A stretch of 64,000 bases of DNA from Aquila chrysaetos chrysaetos (lineage: Eukaryota > Chordata > Aves > Accipitriformes > Accipitridae): assembly GCF_900496995.4 (NCBI RefSeq), contig NC_044007.1, forward strand, positions 74,934,742-74,998,741. The letters are read 5' to 3'. The translations under genes were made by a program, and so were the position numbers. The notes under the pieces were generated by a model. The model saw only the letters and a list, made by a program, of their open reading frames with translations, was not told where the DNA came from and did no database searches. Positions 12,006 to 25,270 of the stretch are shown here, piece by piece; within the stretch, counting starts at the first letter, position 1, and each line of letters starts with the position of its first letter.

Positions 12006-14080
12006 AGTGCTTCAACACATCTCTGTCTGCTCCCTTTCCTCTTACAGCAAGCATTTTACTTTTTCTTAAGCCAGGATAAAAACCAGGGAGAGCTGGACCA
12101 CAACCTCAAAGACAGGGCCTATAACTTCCCACAAATATAGACGATTTAAGTGTAGACCTGTATCAAGAATGTACATTTCAAAGCAGTTGGTGAGACTTTG
12201 TGAGCTTAAGTGCAAAGATGGAGGCCCAGGCTAGTAAGTCTTTCTCACACAGATGGAAAAAAAAAACCCAAATAAAAGAAATTGCTGAAAATCCTGTAGA
12301 ATCTTTACAGGAGATATGAATATGAGAAAAGCCATTAACACACTCCATACACGAATTACTCCACGAGCTAACTCAATATAATACAGCTGATTTCAGCAGA
12401 GTTATGCTAGGTTATGAGAGCTGCAGAGTCCGCCCTGCAGGTTAGCTTACCAACTCAGTGCAAATGATAACCTTATCAGAAATATAATAATGCATTTACA
12501 GAGATATAATAATAGTTTAGAGACATGGTCCTTCCCTCCTCCAATGAAGGAAATGCAAGCCCTGGGAGCTTTCTGAAGCAAGGATATTGCAGGGAGGGCA
12601 GCAGAAACCAGTGTGATGGAAAGCAGTGAGACGGCACTGGCATTAACATTTTACGTTAGCTTACAGTAGCAAAACAACTGTCAGCCAGTGTGTAAAGGCT
12701 TGGGCAGACTGCTCAGAATTGTACTTTTATATTACCCATTGCATTTGTCAGATAGCAAGTGTCCAAGAACTTTGCTATTTTGGGAGTAAAAGTGGAAACA
12801 TAATGATGGGCAAATGGGACACTAGGACAGCACAGATATGGTGTATTGGAGCTTTATTTTGATGTACTTATTCATCTTCTATCTTTGACACATTACTGGA
12901 AGCAAGCAAGACAGTGATACGTATCATGGTATCATAGCAGCACAGGAGCAGAGAGTTCACTGCAGGTTGCAGATTGAAGACTGGGGAAAGGGAGGAGAGC
13001 AAATGCGTATCACTCACACAAGTGACAGAGCAGAAATGCAGATCTTTTAGCCAAAACTTGAAGGCAAGACCAAGTAGGTCAGTCAGCATAGTGTAATCTG
13101 AGCACAGCATATGCTGATGTCCTCTGGATTCTTCAGAGGTGGCAGATGTCATTTGTCTAGGTCAAGCAAATACCACTAGGGCAACAAGAAAGTACTCAGA
13201 TGGAAAAAAGCCAAAATTTAGTTATGTTTTGTTGCTTATGCAGTATTTCTTTGTTTTACAACTTTCTTCTGTACCTTAGTATTCCTTCATGTTTTCCTTT
13301 GTGTGTACCATAGCAAATAACCCATGTACTTCAAAATGCTTACGTTTCCTTATCTGTGTGGTTTATTTTGCGATCAGAAGTGAAGAGGAAACATTAAAGT
13401 ATCACTGCTGCATGCAATCTTTCAATAATAAACAATGATAAATTAGAAAAAAGGCAAAATCACTGTTTCAGATAAAAAAAATCCAGAAATACAAAACCAC
13501 TGAGGCTGGAAGAATCCATTTTAAGCTCATGGCTATCTATATTCTGTAAGACATCATCTTCACTCCAAAATCAAGTAATCAGTGGTGCCTGGTGCAGCAC
13601 TGCTACTCCCATGTAGTTGTAAATGATGTTCCCTTACTAAAAAAATCCTTCCCCATCCCCTATAAGAAGTCACCTGCATATCCTCAAAAAGGGATGAGAA
13701 TGCATTCAATGGCATTGTTACATGGAATTTAGAACCTATTAGTGGTGAAATGCATGAACTATGATGCTTGCAGCTATGATAGAGAATAGAAACTGTATGA
13801 CTAAAAGGGAAAATGAATTAAAGGCTACTACAAACTTATTGCAAATAAGTTGCAACATATTCTATTTCATCTTGTTTTGAAAACTTGACCAGGGTTTCTA
13901 CCAAGGAAGCAGAATGCTTCTGATTGTTCAATCCTGGACAGTGGTTTCCATGAGGAAAAGAAACTTCAACATTTTGCACTCACTTTTGGGATGTGTGTAT
14001 CATTACCTAGGTTTGTCCAATATAATACGCAGGACCTGATAAACATATATATGGCTTTTGGCCCAATTTCCCAGAAAAAG

Positions 14081-14109
14081 AAACCAAACCAAACCAAACC
14101 AAACCAAAC
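14081..14109. repeat. (AAACC)n microsatellite
   Basis: About six tandem AAACC units, 29 bases, nearly perfect. Confidence 0.95.
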
Positions 14110-17100
14110 AGCTTCCTCCTTTCCCCAAAACCAACAGCAACAAGCAAGACAGATTTTTGGCAAAATAATCAAAGGGCCGAAAATGACAATAGATCATATT
14201 GACATTCTCGTAGTTTCAAAGAATTTATTTCAGATTTCAGTCTACACTAAATGTGTTTTGGCCATAGATCATAGGTTAGCTTTGGAAATATTTAAGCATC
14301 TGAATGAGTCTACCTGAATAACTACAAAGAAGAGGAATTACCAGGAGACCACATGCTTGAAAGTACTGTGCAGATGACTAGGCAGGCCTATCATGTAGAT
14401 GACGAGTTAATTGGTACTAGTTGTATCGGATTTTAGACGTTGACATAGGCACTTGTCACTTCTCCTGAGTGATAAGGGTCAATGTGTATACAAAATTAAC
14501 GTCTCTTGAAACTTGTGTCGTCAGCAGTGGCAACTAAAGAACACGTCAAAAGTTGCCTATCAGAATGGAAGGTTCCTGTATATGCTTCATACAGACACAG
14601 CTAACAATTCAATGAAGGCATTCAAGAAGCAAACTCAAAATGCTGGATTTTAACAAATGTATAGTAAATTGACTTCCATTTAGAAAAAGTTTCTAAAGAA
14701 CCCACTATCATCATTATTTTAATTATTACTAATATTGTTAACTATTATTACAATATTTTAGAGTACCCCATCAAGTGCTGGTGTACTGGTAGAAAGAAGT
14801 AGCTATATACCAGGTATTACCGCTGTTACCTGATGTAGCACGAAGTTAACAACATGCCACCAAATGGCACGGGACAAAAACATACAGGTGTGGTTTTGAA
14901 AGCTTTGGTTGCAGAACTCAAGATGGGCCATGCACACACTTTTTCTCCATTAGAAGACATTGGTGAAGCTCTGAGGTTGTTAGAAGCTTGGAAAACAGTT
15001 TTGTTTTGCTTTCTGTAGTTGTGAAGGCAGCAATCTCAATCCAATTCCGCTGGTGAAATTATTATAAAAACCCAACAACAACAAACTAAAAGACTTGGCT
15101 CTGCAAAGAAAATCATCCACTTTGTTAAAACTGAATCTCCAAATGTTCTGCGTCTATTGCTTCTCTATTTCTCTTACAGAGGGATGAATGAAGCACACAA
15201 GTACTGATGATTGGCTGGACTTGTTTGCAACAGCTGCAGGAGGAGTTGCCAAATCTGGTTTCATATAAGATAGCCTAAGTGCCTGATAAGCATTAAAATT
15301 CATTTCCATTCTTTAGCAGACATAGAAGTACACTATTGCCATAGAAAATATGACTAAATCCTTAAATGCAGTATGCTTTTCTTGGTCAACTTCCTTCATA
15401 CTGTCGCAAGAGCTTAATCGATGAATGTCACCTCCTTCGTGGCTCACTTGACCTTACTGTCAGATAATTTCCATGAACAATTGCCAACAGTTTTTTTTTC
15501 ATAATATGCTGCTAGAATCCTTCAAAAGCTCAGTGGCAAATACATCTAAATGTGTACGGTAGTGGAATAATACCTTCTTTTGAAAACAATCTTCCATAGA
15601 AATCCCTCGCAGAATTAAAACTGGAAAAAAAAAGAAAACCCACCTCAAACTAAATGCTCAGCTAAGAGGAAGATTGTATCACAGCTGTTATTTCCCTGTT
15701 TTATTCACTGTTGCTTTTCTCCCTTCAGCCGACTGCTCTTTCTTTAGCGTAGAAAAATCTACTTTTGAAAGATGGCCATTTCTGTCTTTGAAACTGAGGG
15801 CCAAACAACAGCACTTAACCCTTTGGCAGGAAGCCCATGAGCTGCTGTCTATTAAGACATAGGAGCCAGAGCTATTGTTCTTTGTTCTTGCTCTATAAAA
15901 AGAAAACGCAGGCTGTGTAACACTTTGCATGACGCAGCCTTCTCCCACCTAAGTGCCAATACAATCCGCCGTTCTTTTCCCACATGCTTCAGAGTACATT
16001 GTATTTTGGGGTCATTCAGAGCAAGCAAACTTGTCAGGTGGTAAAGTTGTCTGAGAACCCTTTATGTCCTATTCTGATCTTTCACCATGGTTTTCATTGT
16101 AGTAGCTGAACGCTTCCCCGTACTGTATGGAGAGATAGGATGGACATTTTTTTCTCCTATCTAGCGTATAGAGTATGCTGGATTTTTCTTTGAACGTGAT
16201 GTGTACACACACCTACATCCACCCACACGTATGATATCAGAGAAGATAAAATCAAGGAAATGTGCCTTGCACATAAAGCAGAAGATAAGCTGCAAAACTC
16301 GTTATTTCTCGCAGAAGGCCTTTGCAGTCCCCCACAGAGGAAAAATCCCTACTGTGTAAAGTTTCTTTTTTCTAGGGGAAAGAAATTTGTCACGATGGTC
16401 GACTATCCCGGTTAACAATTTTGGTGCCTTTGTTCTTCAGTTAGGCAATCTGAACATAAGGTTTTGAGTGTTTTGAATGAGTGAAGGGCTGGCCGTAACC
16501 TGGTGCTCTGTAGGATGCTGTCCTGGGAGGCAGAAGACAAAACCTCTGCGTCTGAGTTTCCGAGAAGAGCTACATGTTTCCTACGCTCTGGGCTTCCTGC
16601 CTGGGTACGCTGCAGTCATTCTCTTCTCCACTGCCACTTGCTCAAATGCTGTTAATTCAGAGATAATTCCGTTTTGCCTGTTCCTCTATCACTAGCTCCC
16701 TGTATATTTCCATGAAAGTTGAACTGCTGTTGCTAGGGAGATAATCCATTTCTGCTGATTAGTCACCCTCTGCCGTCATAAGTGACTTTAGAGCTAAATA
16801 GTTCACCTGGCCGCCGGTTCTGATGTCACAAGTACTGGGGACCCACAGCAGAGCAAGTGGAAATCAAGCGAAAAAACAGTGCCCATAAAAACAAGGAAAT
16901 TCTCTCAAAATTATGGTGAATTCTTTGGGAAAATCAGTGTAGAAATTACAAAAAAAATGGGATTTTTAAAAAATCTCTGAGTCATTTAACAACTTTTAAA
17001 ACTAAATCCAACCTTTACTGACATTTGAAAGCACTAAGGAAATGAATTCATTTTTTGGATGGGTAGAATCCTTTCTATGGCACAAATTATTTTTTGGACT

Positions 17101-17289
17101 GATTTTCTATTAAGACACTCACAAAATGAATTTCTAGTTTTATTTTAAAATCTATTCAGTTTTGAATGAGTCACTCAGTGCCTACACATAGGGGAATCTT
17201 GCAGTCCAAATACTATTTAAGACTCGAAATGAAACTATGTTTTATGTCTGAATAGTGAACTATAATTACCTCAGTTTATAACTGTCAAG

Positions 17290-17339
17290 AAAAAAAAAAA
17301 AAAAAGGAGAAGAAAAGGAAAAGAAAAGCAAAGCAAAGC
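17290..17339. repeat. Poly(A) and purine-rich run
   Basis: Seventeen A followed by GGAGAAGAAAAGG and AAAGC units; all purine except for scattered C near the end. Confidence 0.85.
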
Positions 17340-20300
17340 AGCAGACTTTATTCATCCACACAGTAGATACTATTCACCCTTTATTTGGAAATGTACAGAC
17401 TGACCCCCAAAACTAAACAGGAAATCCAGAATTCAGAAATGTCAAGACAGCAGAAGACAGAAGCACATTCTGCTTCCCACAAATGGTATCATTCATGCTT
17501 TTATGAACTCATTTAACAAGTTTAGGTATACGATAAATGTCACTCTCTGTGTTAGACTGTATATCTGTATCCCTGTCTCATTTAGACAGACAGAACGAGG
17601 TGACCTGTAAATGAAGAAATAATTTTTTTCCAAACCAGACAACTTAATTTCAATAACCTGACAGCAATGTGTTTATACAGTGTAGTGTTTTTCAAGAATC
17701 CAAATGTGCATGGTGAGTAGAAGGTAAATGGAAATATGATAAATCTCAGGGCATAACTATTGCTTTTAGCAAGAGTAAAGTATTGTCCTTCTACCTTTTT
17801 TGTAATTCTGGGAATTTTCAGTTCAAGTCCATTTTACAAACTAAACCCCGTGTTTTTATTAATTTTATTATTTGTAATCCCATCATAAATTCCTGCTTTC
17901 CTTGCTCTCCTAAGACAAAGGACAGCAGAATATAACCCTCACTGTAGAGATGTTGCTATATTAAGCAGAAGTATTACTTTGCTAGGTGAAGGACAGGATT
18001 CTTCACAGTACTGAGAAGGTTGCCCTAAGATTTCTAGATTTCTCTATTTTACCCATCTTTCTGGGTTTTTAGGAAAATTTCACAGGGATCAGCATCTACC
18101 CAGCAGGTAAGATGCTTAGGAGTTTAGCATACGTGGCTTTGCTTTAAATCCATCTTACACTCCTGGGAAAGCAATATGCATATCACTTTTCCTGTCTGTA
18201 TTGATCTGATGGTAAACTCCATTGACAGCAATAGGAATAGCTCCAGAAATATCTGTTCTTCTGCTTTATTTAGGTGCCCTTGCATTGACATTTAATCTTA
18301 GTCAGTCAAATGGGATAAGGAAAGATTTCATATGGAAGACGCTTGTGACAATTGCTCCACAATGAGGTTAAAGCAAAACAGATGACACATTTTCCCAGCA
18401 AAGCATGATGCCATGTTTTATGATAATCCATTTTGCCACAGAATACAGTCAGTGAAAGGTTTCTTTTTCACAAGGAACAGTATGAATAAAAAGTCTTAAT
18501 TTTTTAATCTCCTTCCACTGTAGCCACGTAGACTGACAGAAAGAAGCATATTTGATGATTTTTTACAAAATAATAATTAAGCAAGAGGGAAAATGTGTCT
18601 GTATTTTTTATGCCTAGTCTGAGAAAGCCAGTTAGATAAAGTTAGCATTTAAAGGTTCAGTAAGCGTGTATGTGAGATATCAAAAACACATTTGCTGACA
18701 GGCATGTCAGTTTACAGAGTTAGTAGTGATTACAGTATTTCTTCAGTGTGAGGAAAAAAAATTGTGAAAGGAAAAGAGGACAATTCATTAAACATTAGAG
18801 GAGGAGGTATGACAAAGCTTAGGAGGTGTATGTAGCAGTGACACACTACAAACAAGAATGGGTTAATTCCCATTAAATACAAATAATAGAGCCTTATTGC
18901 CTGCCAGTAATTCTAGTCCTGTTAAGAAGATGCTGGAATTGTTTCTTAACCCTTTGACTTTATCTGCCATTTCAAAGTGCATGTATATAACAGGCTGGAA
19001 GAATAATCTAGCTTATTTCTATAGGTTTTGCCAGAACAGGACAAACATAAAGGAATTACTTGAAGAAACAGAAAGAAATGTCTGCTATGTAAGTCCTAAA
19101 GGATATTTTTTCTGATTAAAAAGAAAAAAAGACTGAGAAAGACTGGCAGGGGAAGATGCATTCAAGTAATGTGTTTAATTTCTGTTTCCCCAGCTCAAAT
19201 GACTGTGCATTTGAAGCACTGTTAGGAGGTCCATCAGTGTGACATTGGAGTTCAGTCTAATGAATAAAGGTTTCCAGTGCTGTCCCCATGAATGACCTCC
19301 ATTATCACCTTAGGCAAGTTCCCATCTCCCATCGTTTCTCTGGCCAATTATTAAACCATACAGGCCAGGGACGGCTCTCGCGCTGTGTGCCTACTATGAG
19401 GGGGCCCTGTCTCAGTGGGAGGTAATATATCTTACTGGAATACAAATCACAATAATTCAATAAAAAAGAGTTGAAGAAGCAAAGTGAAAAACTTACCTGA
19501 CATGACTGTGAACACATTCTTGAATGGTTTATTTGCAAAAAAAAAGCCACTTTACATTTGCCCGTTGGCAAATTTGGATCAAATTTAACAGATTGTACCG
19601 GCCAATTATTGAAAAAGAAGAAACTATACTGAAATTTTCAAGTGTTGGGAACATTTAATTTACTGGGAAAACTGTCAGGGAAATTTGTGTGTCATTCACA
19701 AGTCAAGGGGAAATTCATACTTTTCACTAGATTGTGAATTCACAATGGATGCGGGACACCCCAGTTCCAATATATAAATTTCCATAGTGAGTTTACAGCA
19801 ACTTGAACCACAAACCCTAGCCTTGCATGAAGTAACAGGATGCTCCTTAGCGGCGTTATGGACAATGTTTGTGAATCCATATATATGCTCTTATTTTAAA
19901 AGGACAAAAATAAAATGAAAAGTTGTTTTCTTGGGAAAAAAAAATTATGATGCTTATCAATGTTTCATTCAAAATTTGTTGTTTTTCAAAGTGATAAGCT
20001 ATCAATTTTGATTTGTGTATAGTTGTTGTTATTGTTTTTCAACAGGGAAAAACAGGAAATCCCCAAGAACAGAATTTTTTCCATTTTTTTCAAACACATG
20101 CAAAAATAAAAAAATTGACAGAGAGAATCTTTGAATTTGTGATCAATTTTAATTCCAGGTGAAAGACAGTTGGGTGATTTCTGCTCTTTTCATGGAAATC
20201 ATATTGTCACATCTTTGTTTAACTTTGTAAAGTAGCACCAGTGACAATTTTTATTGACTTCACTTGCTGTTTTAAAATGGGCTGTGTTTAAAGTTTTCCC

Positions 20301-23287
20301 TTGATCATCCCAACTTATTCTACTTTGGTTCATATCATGGAAAGATGCTGGGGCATGCAACAGGATTAATTTTGGATGAAATCGTACCTGAAGATGTGCC
20401 CCGGCAGCACGCTCTCTTCTGCTAGCATTCCCATCCACAGAATCGGAGTAGAGCTAGTCCAAAGCTAAGCGTCGAAGCACACATGGTATGGATGTGGTGT
20501 TCTCAGCACTGACTATTATCTGACCTTAGTATGTCACTGTAAACATAAGCATAGATGATCATTACAAATAAATAACCCTAAATCATAAGATTTTAATATC
20601 CCTGACACAGTTATGAATAACTGGAGAAACCTCGGAAACGTGAGGACCTACTACCATATGTAGCGCTAATCACAACCCCAATGATGGTACAACTGCAATA
20701 GCATACTTACAATATTAACTTCAACAAAATATTTGCAATCATAACTAAATAATAAAGTAAAATAAAAATTAAAGTTACCAATACCTGCATGGATTTTAAC
20801 ACTTTTTGTGATATTTTCCTAAATACAGATTGAAATGAATACTCTGGTAACTTACTCAGAGTGCCTATCACAGTTCTTTTCTATCTGCTAAACCTAACAA
20901 CAGTAGTTTATGCAAGAATTGCAGCTCTAGTTATTCACAGTCCTTTATGAAATCATAATTTTGGGTTTGGGTTCACAACAGGAAGTATGAATAAAAATGT
21001 AGGAGTGTGTTCTACTACACATTAGTAGGAGAGCTTGGCTTGCTAATTCTATTCAAAGAGTTTAACCTACTGATACCGTCTCTGCTGGTCTGGAAGTGGA
21101 AACCTATCAAAGTCAAAATACTAGCTTCAGATTCATTGCTTAAATATTGGAGACTGTAGGATAGGTGACAATCTGAAACTGAAAGTGGAAGTTTACTCAA
21201 AACCCCAAGAAATTAATCAGCTGAGTGTCTTGAGGCTCCTCTTTTCATGTATCAATGGATGAAAATAATCTCCCTTTAAAATGTCAATAGTCCAACTCTT
21301 CCCTGCCTTCAGCTTTGTGAATCCTTTATATCTCCACAAAGTGAACAGGACACTTAAGCCCATCATGACCCATTTGTACTGCATTAGCAGTACAGAAATC
21401 CCATAAAGGATTCCCCCTTTTCCAGTACAGTTTAGAAGTTTTGATGTTCCCCAACGCGTGCATTTGAACCTTCCCAGTTCTTCCTTGTAGAATCTTTACC
21501 TTTGTAAAACCTTTAAAAATTATGGACTTGCCTCATAATATGAAGGGGGTCTGAGTTATACAGTCTATTACACCATCTGGGACTTTGGCTCTCTCTTCTG
21601 TTCCCAGCCATGCATGTAAAAGAAGGAGGGAGCAAGAGACTCCGTAAAACTTCACAGATCCTACCTGTTTGACAAAGCTCCTGTTTGAAGGGACACACAT
21701 AGCTGAAATTATGACTATCAGTGTATGACATCAAGCCAGGCTACGTTACAGGTACAGATCATTGTTAACCTTAAGAATCCTGCAACATCACAGCAAAAGC
21801 TACATGAAATCACTTTGAATTTGCCTGTAATTAGCTAAAGGGCACAGATGAGTACACAGAAGAATAACTACTTGTTCTTTTTTTAACATCTGGTAATTAA
21901 GTGGAGAAAAGCGGTGATTTCTTGTGGGAAAATAATTTACCCATTAATCTTAACCACAGTAACCTAGTCACAGCATTTGGATCAAATTGCAGAAAGGATA
22001 AAAAGCACTGGCAGCATTTTATTTCACATACTGATATCCAATCTGCATTTATTTTTCTGTATAATGTTCTTCATAGCCTCATGAGGGCTCTAGTACAGGG
22101 AGAGAATAGGGTTACAAAGACAGAATGCATTGCAAGGACATACGGTAAATGCATACTCACTTACACTGAGACTGGAAGAGGGGGAAAATGAACTGGAAAT
22201 CAGAATCTTATTAGAACCCACATGTAAAATTTTACTCTTCTGCTGCCTTTTTTTTTTTTTCTCTTTTTTTTTCCCCCAGGCAATACAAAACCATTTGTTT
22301 CAGCTATGCCCCACTTTTAACTTAGAAGTCAAATTCTTAGCCCTACGAAATTCTCATATGGTTTTATTCTTTCTATAAAAAGAAATGCTAGGGCATTAAA
22401 TATAATATATATGTGTATAGACTGGGTTTTACCACTATAACAGGCAGTTAGGTGGTAAAAGACTGAAATTAAGAGAGTTGAATCAGCAGGAAGCTGGTAT
22501 AATGTACAGGGAATCAGTCCCATTCTGGATTCATATTAATGCACAATATGAAAAAGAGAGACAAGAATAAAGGCATGTTTATGGCTTGCTGATATAACCA
22601 GCACCTCCTACTACATATAACTTCATTTTAGCAAATGCAAATGGTTTATTCAGATACAGTACCTACATCTTTCTAGCAAATTCTTTTACAGTAATTCCAT
22701 TTGAATACAGACATCTGCTGAGAAATCATAAAGTATCAATTAAGCTTTCTCTATGTGTCATTTAACTGAAGTGTTTTCATCACGGACATGACCATTGCCT
22801 AATTCAGGATCAATTTGTATGCAAACCAAACCAATTTTTAAGTATTTAGAATCAATCACTTGAATATTGAAAGCTCCCCATATTTGAAATATTGAAGTTA
22901 CCCATTCAGTGAGCTCCATTTAATGCTGTGCACTGAATAAGGCAGGAGTTTTGTAAAAAAAATGCTGTATGATTATGTAATTAATTCCAATGCAGATGTA
23001 CAAAGGGAGCACTGGTAATCTTCATTACAGCTTTTCCTTACTCTGAGCAGCTGGCTTTGCAATCTTACCTTTCATTTAGCAAAGCAGTGCTGCTAGTTTA
23101 ATACAATTGCCTAGGGTTTTTCTTTTTTTTTAATGAGCAAAATAATAACTGAAAATTCCAGTATGTGGATGTATATTGTCTCCCATATTGATTAACAACA
23201 AGATTTATCCTGGAACAAGTTAGAAAACTCGTTTCTTTTATATTTTCTCTGTGCAGAAAATGTCCATTTTTTCATTAGACCCCCGAT

Positions 23288-23290
<3 letters not shown>
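17340..23290. other. Non-coding stretch, no gene seen
   Basis: AT-rich. Contains a 34-bp segment with strong splice-like borders (18073-18106), a short match to the CCATTGA-CAATGG motif family (18214-18234), and an excellent pyrimidine tract ending in CAG at 22279 with no useful open frame or donor behind it. Confidence 0.5.

Positions 23291-23320
<30 letters not shown>
23291..23320. repeat. Poly(T), 30 bases
   Basis: Uninterrupted run of T bordered by GATGGA and CCCCAAAG. Confidence 0.95.
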
Positions 23321-25270
23321 CCCCAAAGCAAACGGACATTTCCCGTGACCCTTTTTATTTTCCAGGTGAAATGCGCAGGCCTCTGCCACTTGAGCTTGCA
23401 GTACTTGCAAGTCATCCCTTGGCAATGCCTCCCTATGGAAGAGACAGCGGAGAGCGAGGTAACGCAGTGCTCTGCTAGACCACCGCGTGGTCCCTCAGCT
23501 CTCGCTGACGCCCACACGTTACCTAGATAAATCAGACAGACAGTTCTGCTCCAGCCTCTGCACATCAGCCTGATCCAGCCTAGAAGCCAAGTGGCCCTAA
23601 GCACGGTGTTATCCTACAGGTAATATATCCTGTGACTTTACAGCTTCTGCATTAAACCTGGCTTCACATAAAAGCACCGACAACATACAGCTGCCTGCAC
23701 TTGTTTGTACGTGTAGGCATACGTGATCCTATACTTTGCTATATGCTATGCAAATTATACCTTGCTAATGCGTTTCACAGCAGTTTGTGACTGTAGAGGA
23801 AAACAGATCCAAGCATTTGCTCTGATGTTCAGAAAAGGAAAATGCTGTCGTAATTATAAAGTTCTCTATTATATTCTCCACAACTGCTTTTTGATTTCTT
23901 CTCCTTTTCCTTCACAGCTGAAGTCCTGTCACGTTCTCCTCCTGCGCATCCCCAGATCACGCCTTCTCAGACCCGACTTTGTCTCTCCGTTGCCATTCCC
24001 TTCATCCGCCTCCTCTCTCTCCTCCTAACAAATGCCCAAGTATGATCTTCAGAAGCTTATGACTTTGATCTTCTGGAGCAGAGTTGCACAGGAATTTTCC
24101 TCTCCCATATAAGCTTTCCACCTAGTAAGACAGGCGCTGAGTGCCAAGAAGGTACTACGTGCTGAAGTCAAACATCTGTGGCTGGCTTGCAGGGCTGACT
24201 CATCCCGGCCTTGCAACCTCCCTCTCGCTCAAGTGTCCGTGTCCCAGCGAGAGTTTGCAGAGGAACCACCAGCGCTTCTGGCGGAAAGCAAACAGAGACG
24301 TATAGCTGCAATTTACTGGCACTGCTGGAAAGATCCCAAGCTGTTTCTTCCACTTTTCCTTTCTTTTGGTAACATTTATGCTTCGCTCCCTTCCCCTGAG
24401 CAGTGTGAGGTGGCCGGGAGTTGCAGGAGACTCCTGCAAAATAGACAGGGCAATAGTCAGTGAAAGTTTTCCTCGTCGGTCTGGTGGCTTATCTCCTGCT
24501 AATCTCCTGCTCTGACCAGGGCTAAGTGGGGGAAGAAAGAGCCACGAGTAACCTTCACGCCTAGTACCTGAAGCATAAAATTAAACAATTTCTCAGCAAC
24601 AAGCCCAACGATGTTCCTACTGGTAAGGAGCTGCTTAAGTTCCATGAGACTTAAGCTTGTGTTTAGCTGAAAGGACAGGTATTTTATAGGAATGCCATTT
24701 GAACCAGAATCATTTTCTGGGTAATTTAGTATATCATTTCACATTTTGAAACAGATTAATATTCTACCAAGTGGCTTTTAGCAGGATTTGCAAAGCTAGG
24801 CTGCGAGTGCTTCTTGACATGCTGCCACACAAAGGAAGACTGGACCTCTTCCCACCGAGAACCGCTCCTCCGAAACACGGCTTTTGGATGAGAAGCAAAC
24901 ATTTTCCTGTTACTCATGATCTGAATTTCATCAAAATAAACAGAAACTATCACAGAGAATTGCAGTATTTCCCACCTCATACCTACGTTCCCACTACATC
25001 AGACCGCAGCCTGGCTGTGATACTCACGGTCAGGGATGAAGAGGTGCTCCGGCTTCCTCTGCATTTCCACGCAAACTGCTTGTTGGGATGACGGGTGGGT
25101 GCAGAGCTGCTGCTTTTTTCTCAGCGAGTCGCTGCGGTGAGCTGGAGAGCTGCTTGCCCCCCGGCTGACAATTTGGGAGAGCCAAACTTTCTGGGTGACC
25201 GCCCCCCCTGTTTCTGAAACAGGTTAGCAATGTGCTGGGTTTGAAACCAAAGCACGTTGTCAAAGTTTAT
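23321..25270. other. GC-richer non-coding stretch
   Basis: More balanced base composition with CpGs, but no CpG island and no long frame with family resemblance. Holds one exon-like segment (23366-23458) and a donor-like GTAATA after CTACAG at 23621. It could contain regulatory sequence; nothing specific can be shown from sequence alone. Confidence 0.4.

Larger units (their letters stand above)
9413..17289. other. Non-coding stretch, no gene seen
   Basis: Unique-looking AT-rich sequence. The minus-strand frame at 9282-9578 starts next to and runs into the LTR, and no retroviral domain is recognisable in it. Contains an ATT-rich run (9846-9892), a T27 tract and an AAACC run, listed separately. 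The frame after a good pyrimidine tract near 15728 ends without a splice donor. Confidence 0.5.

Noticed and set aside
22240..22290. Very strong splice acceptor (long T tract ending CCCCCAG)
   Set aside because: No donor at exon distance and no protein-like frame follows.
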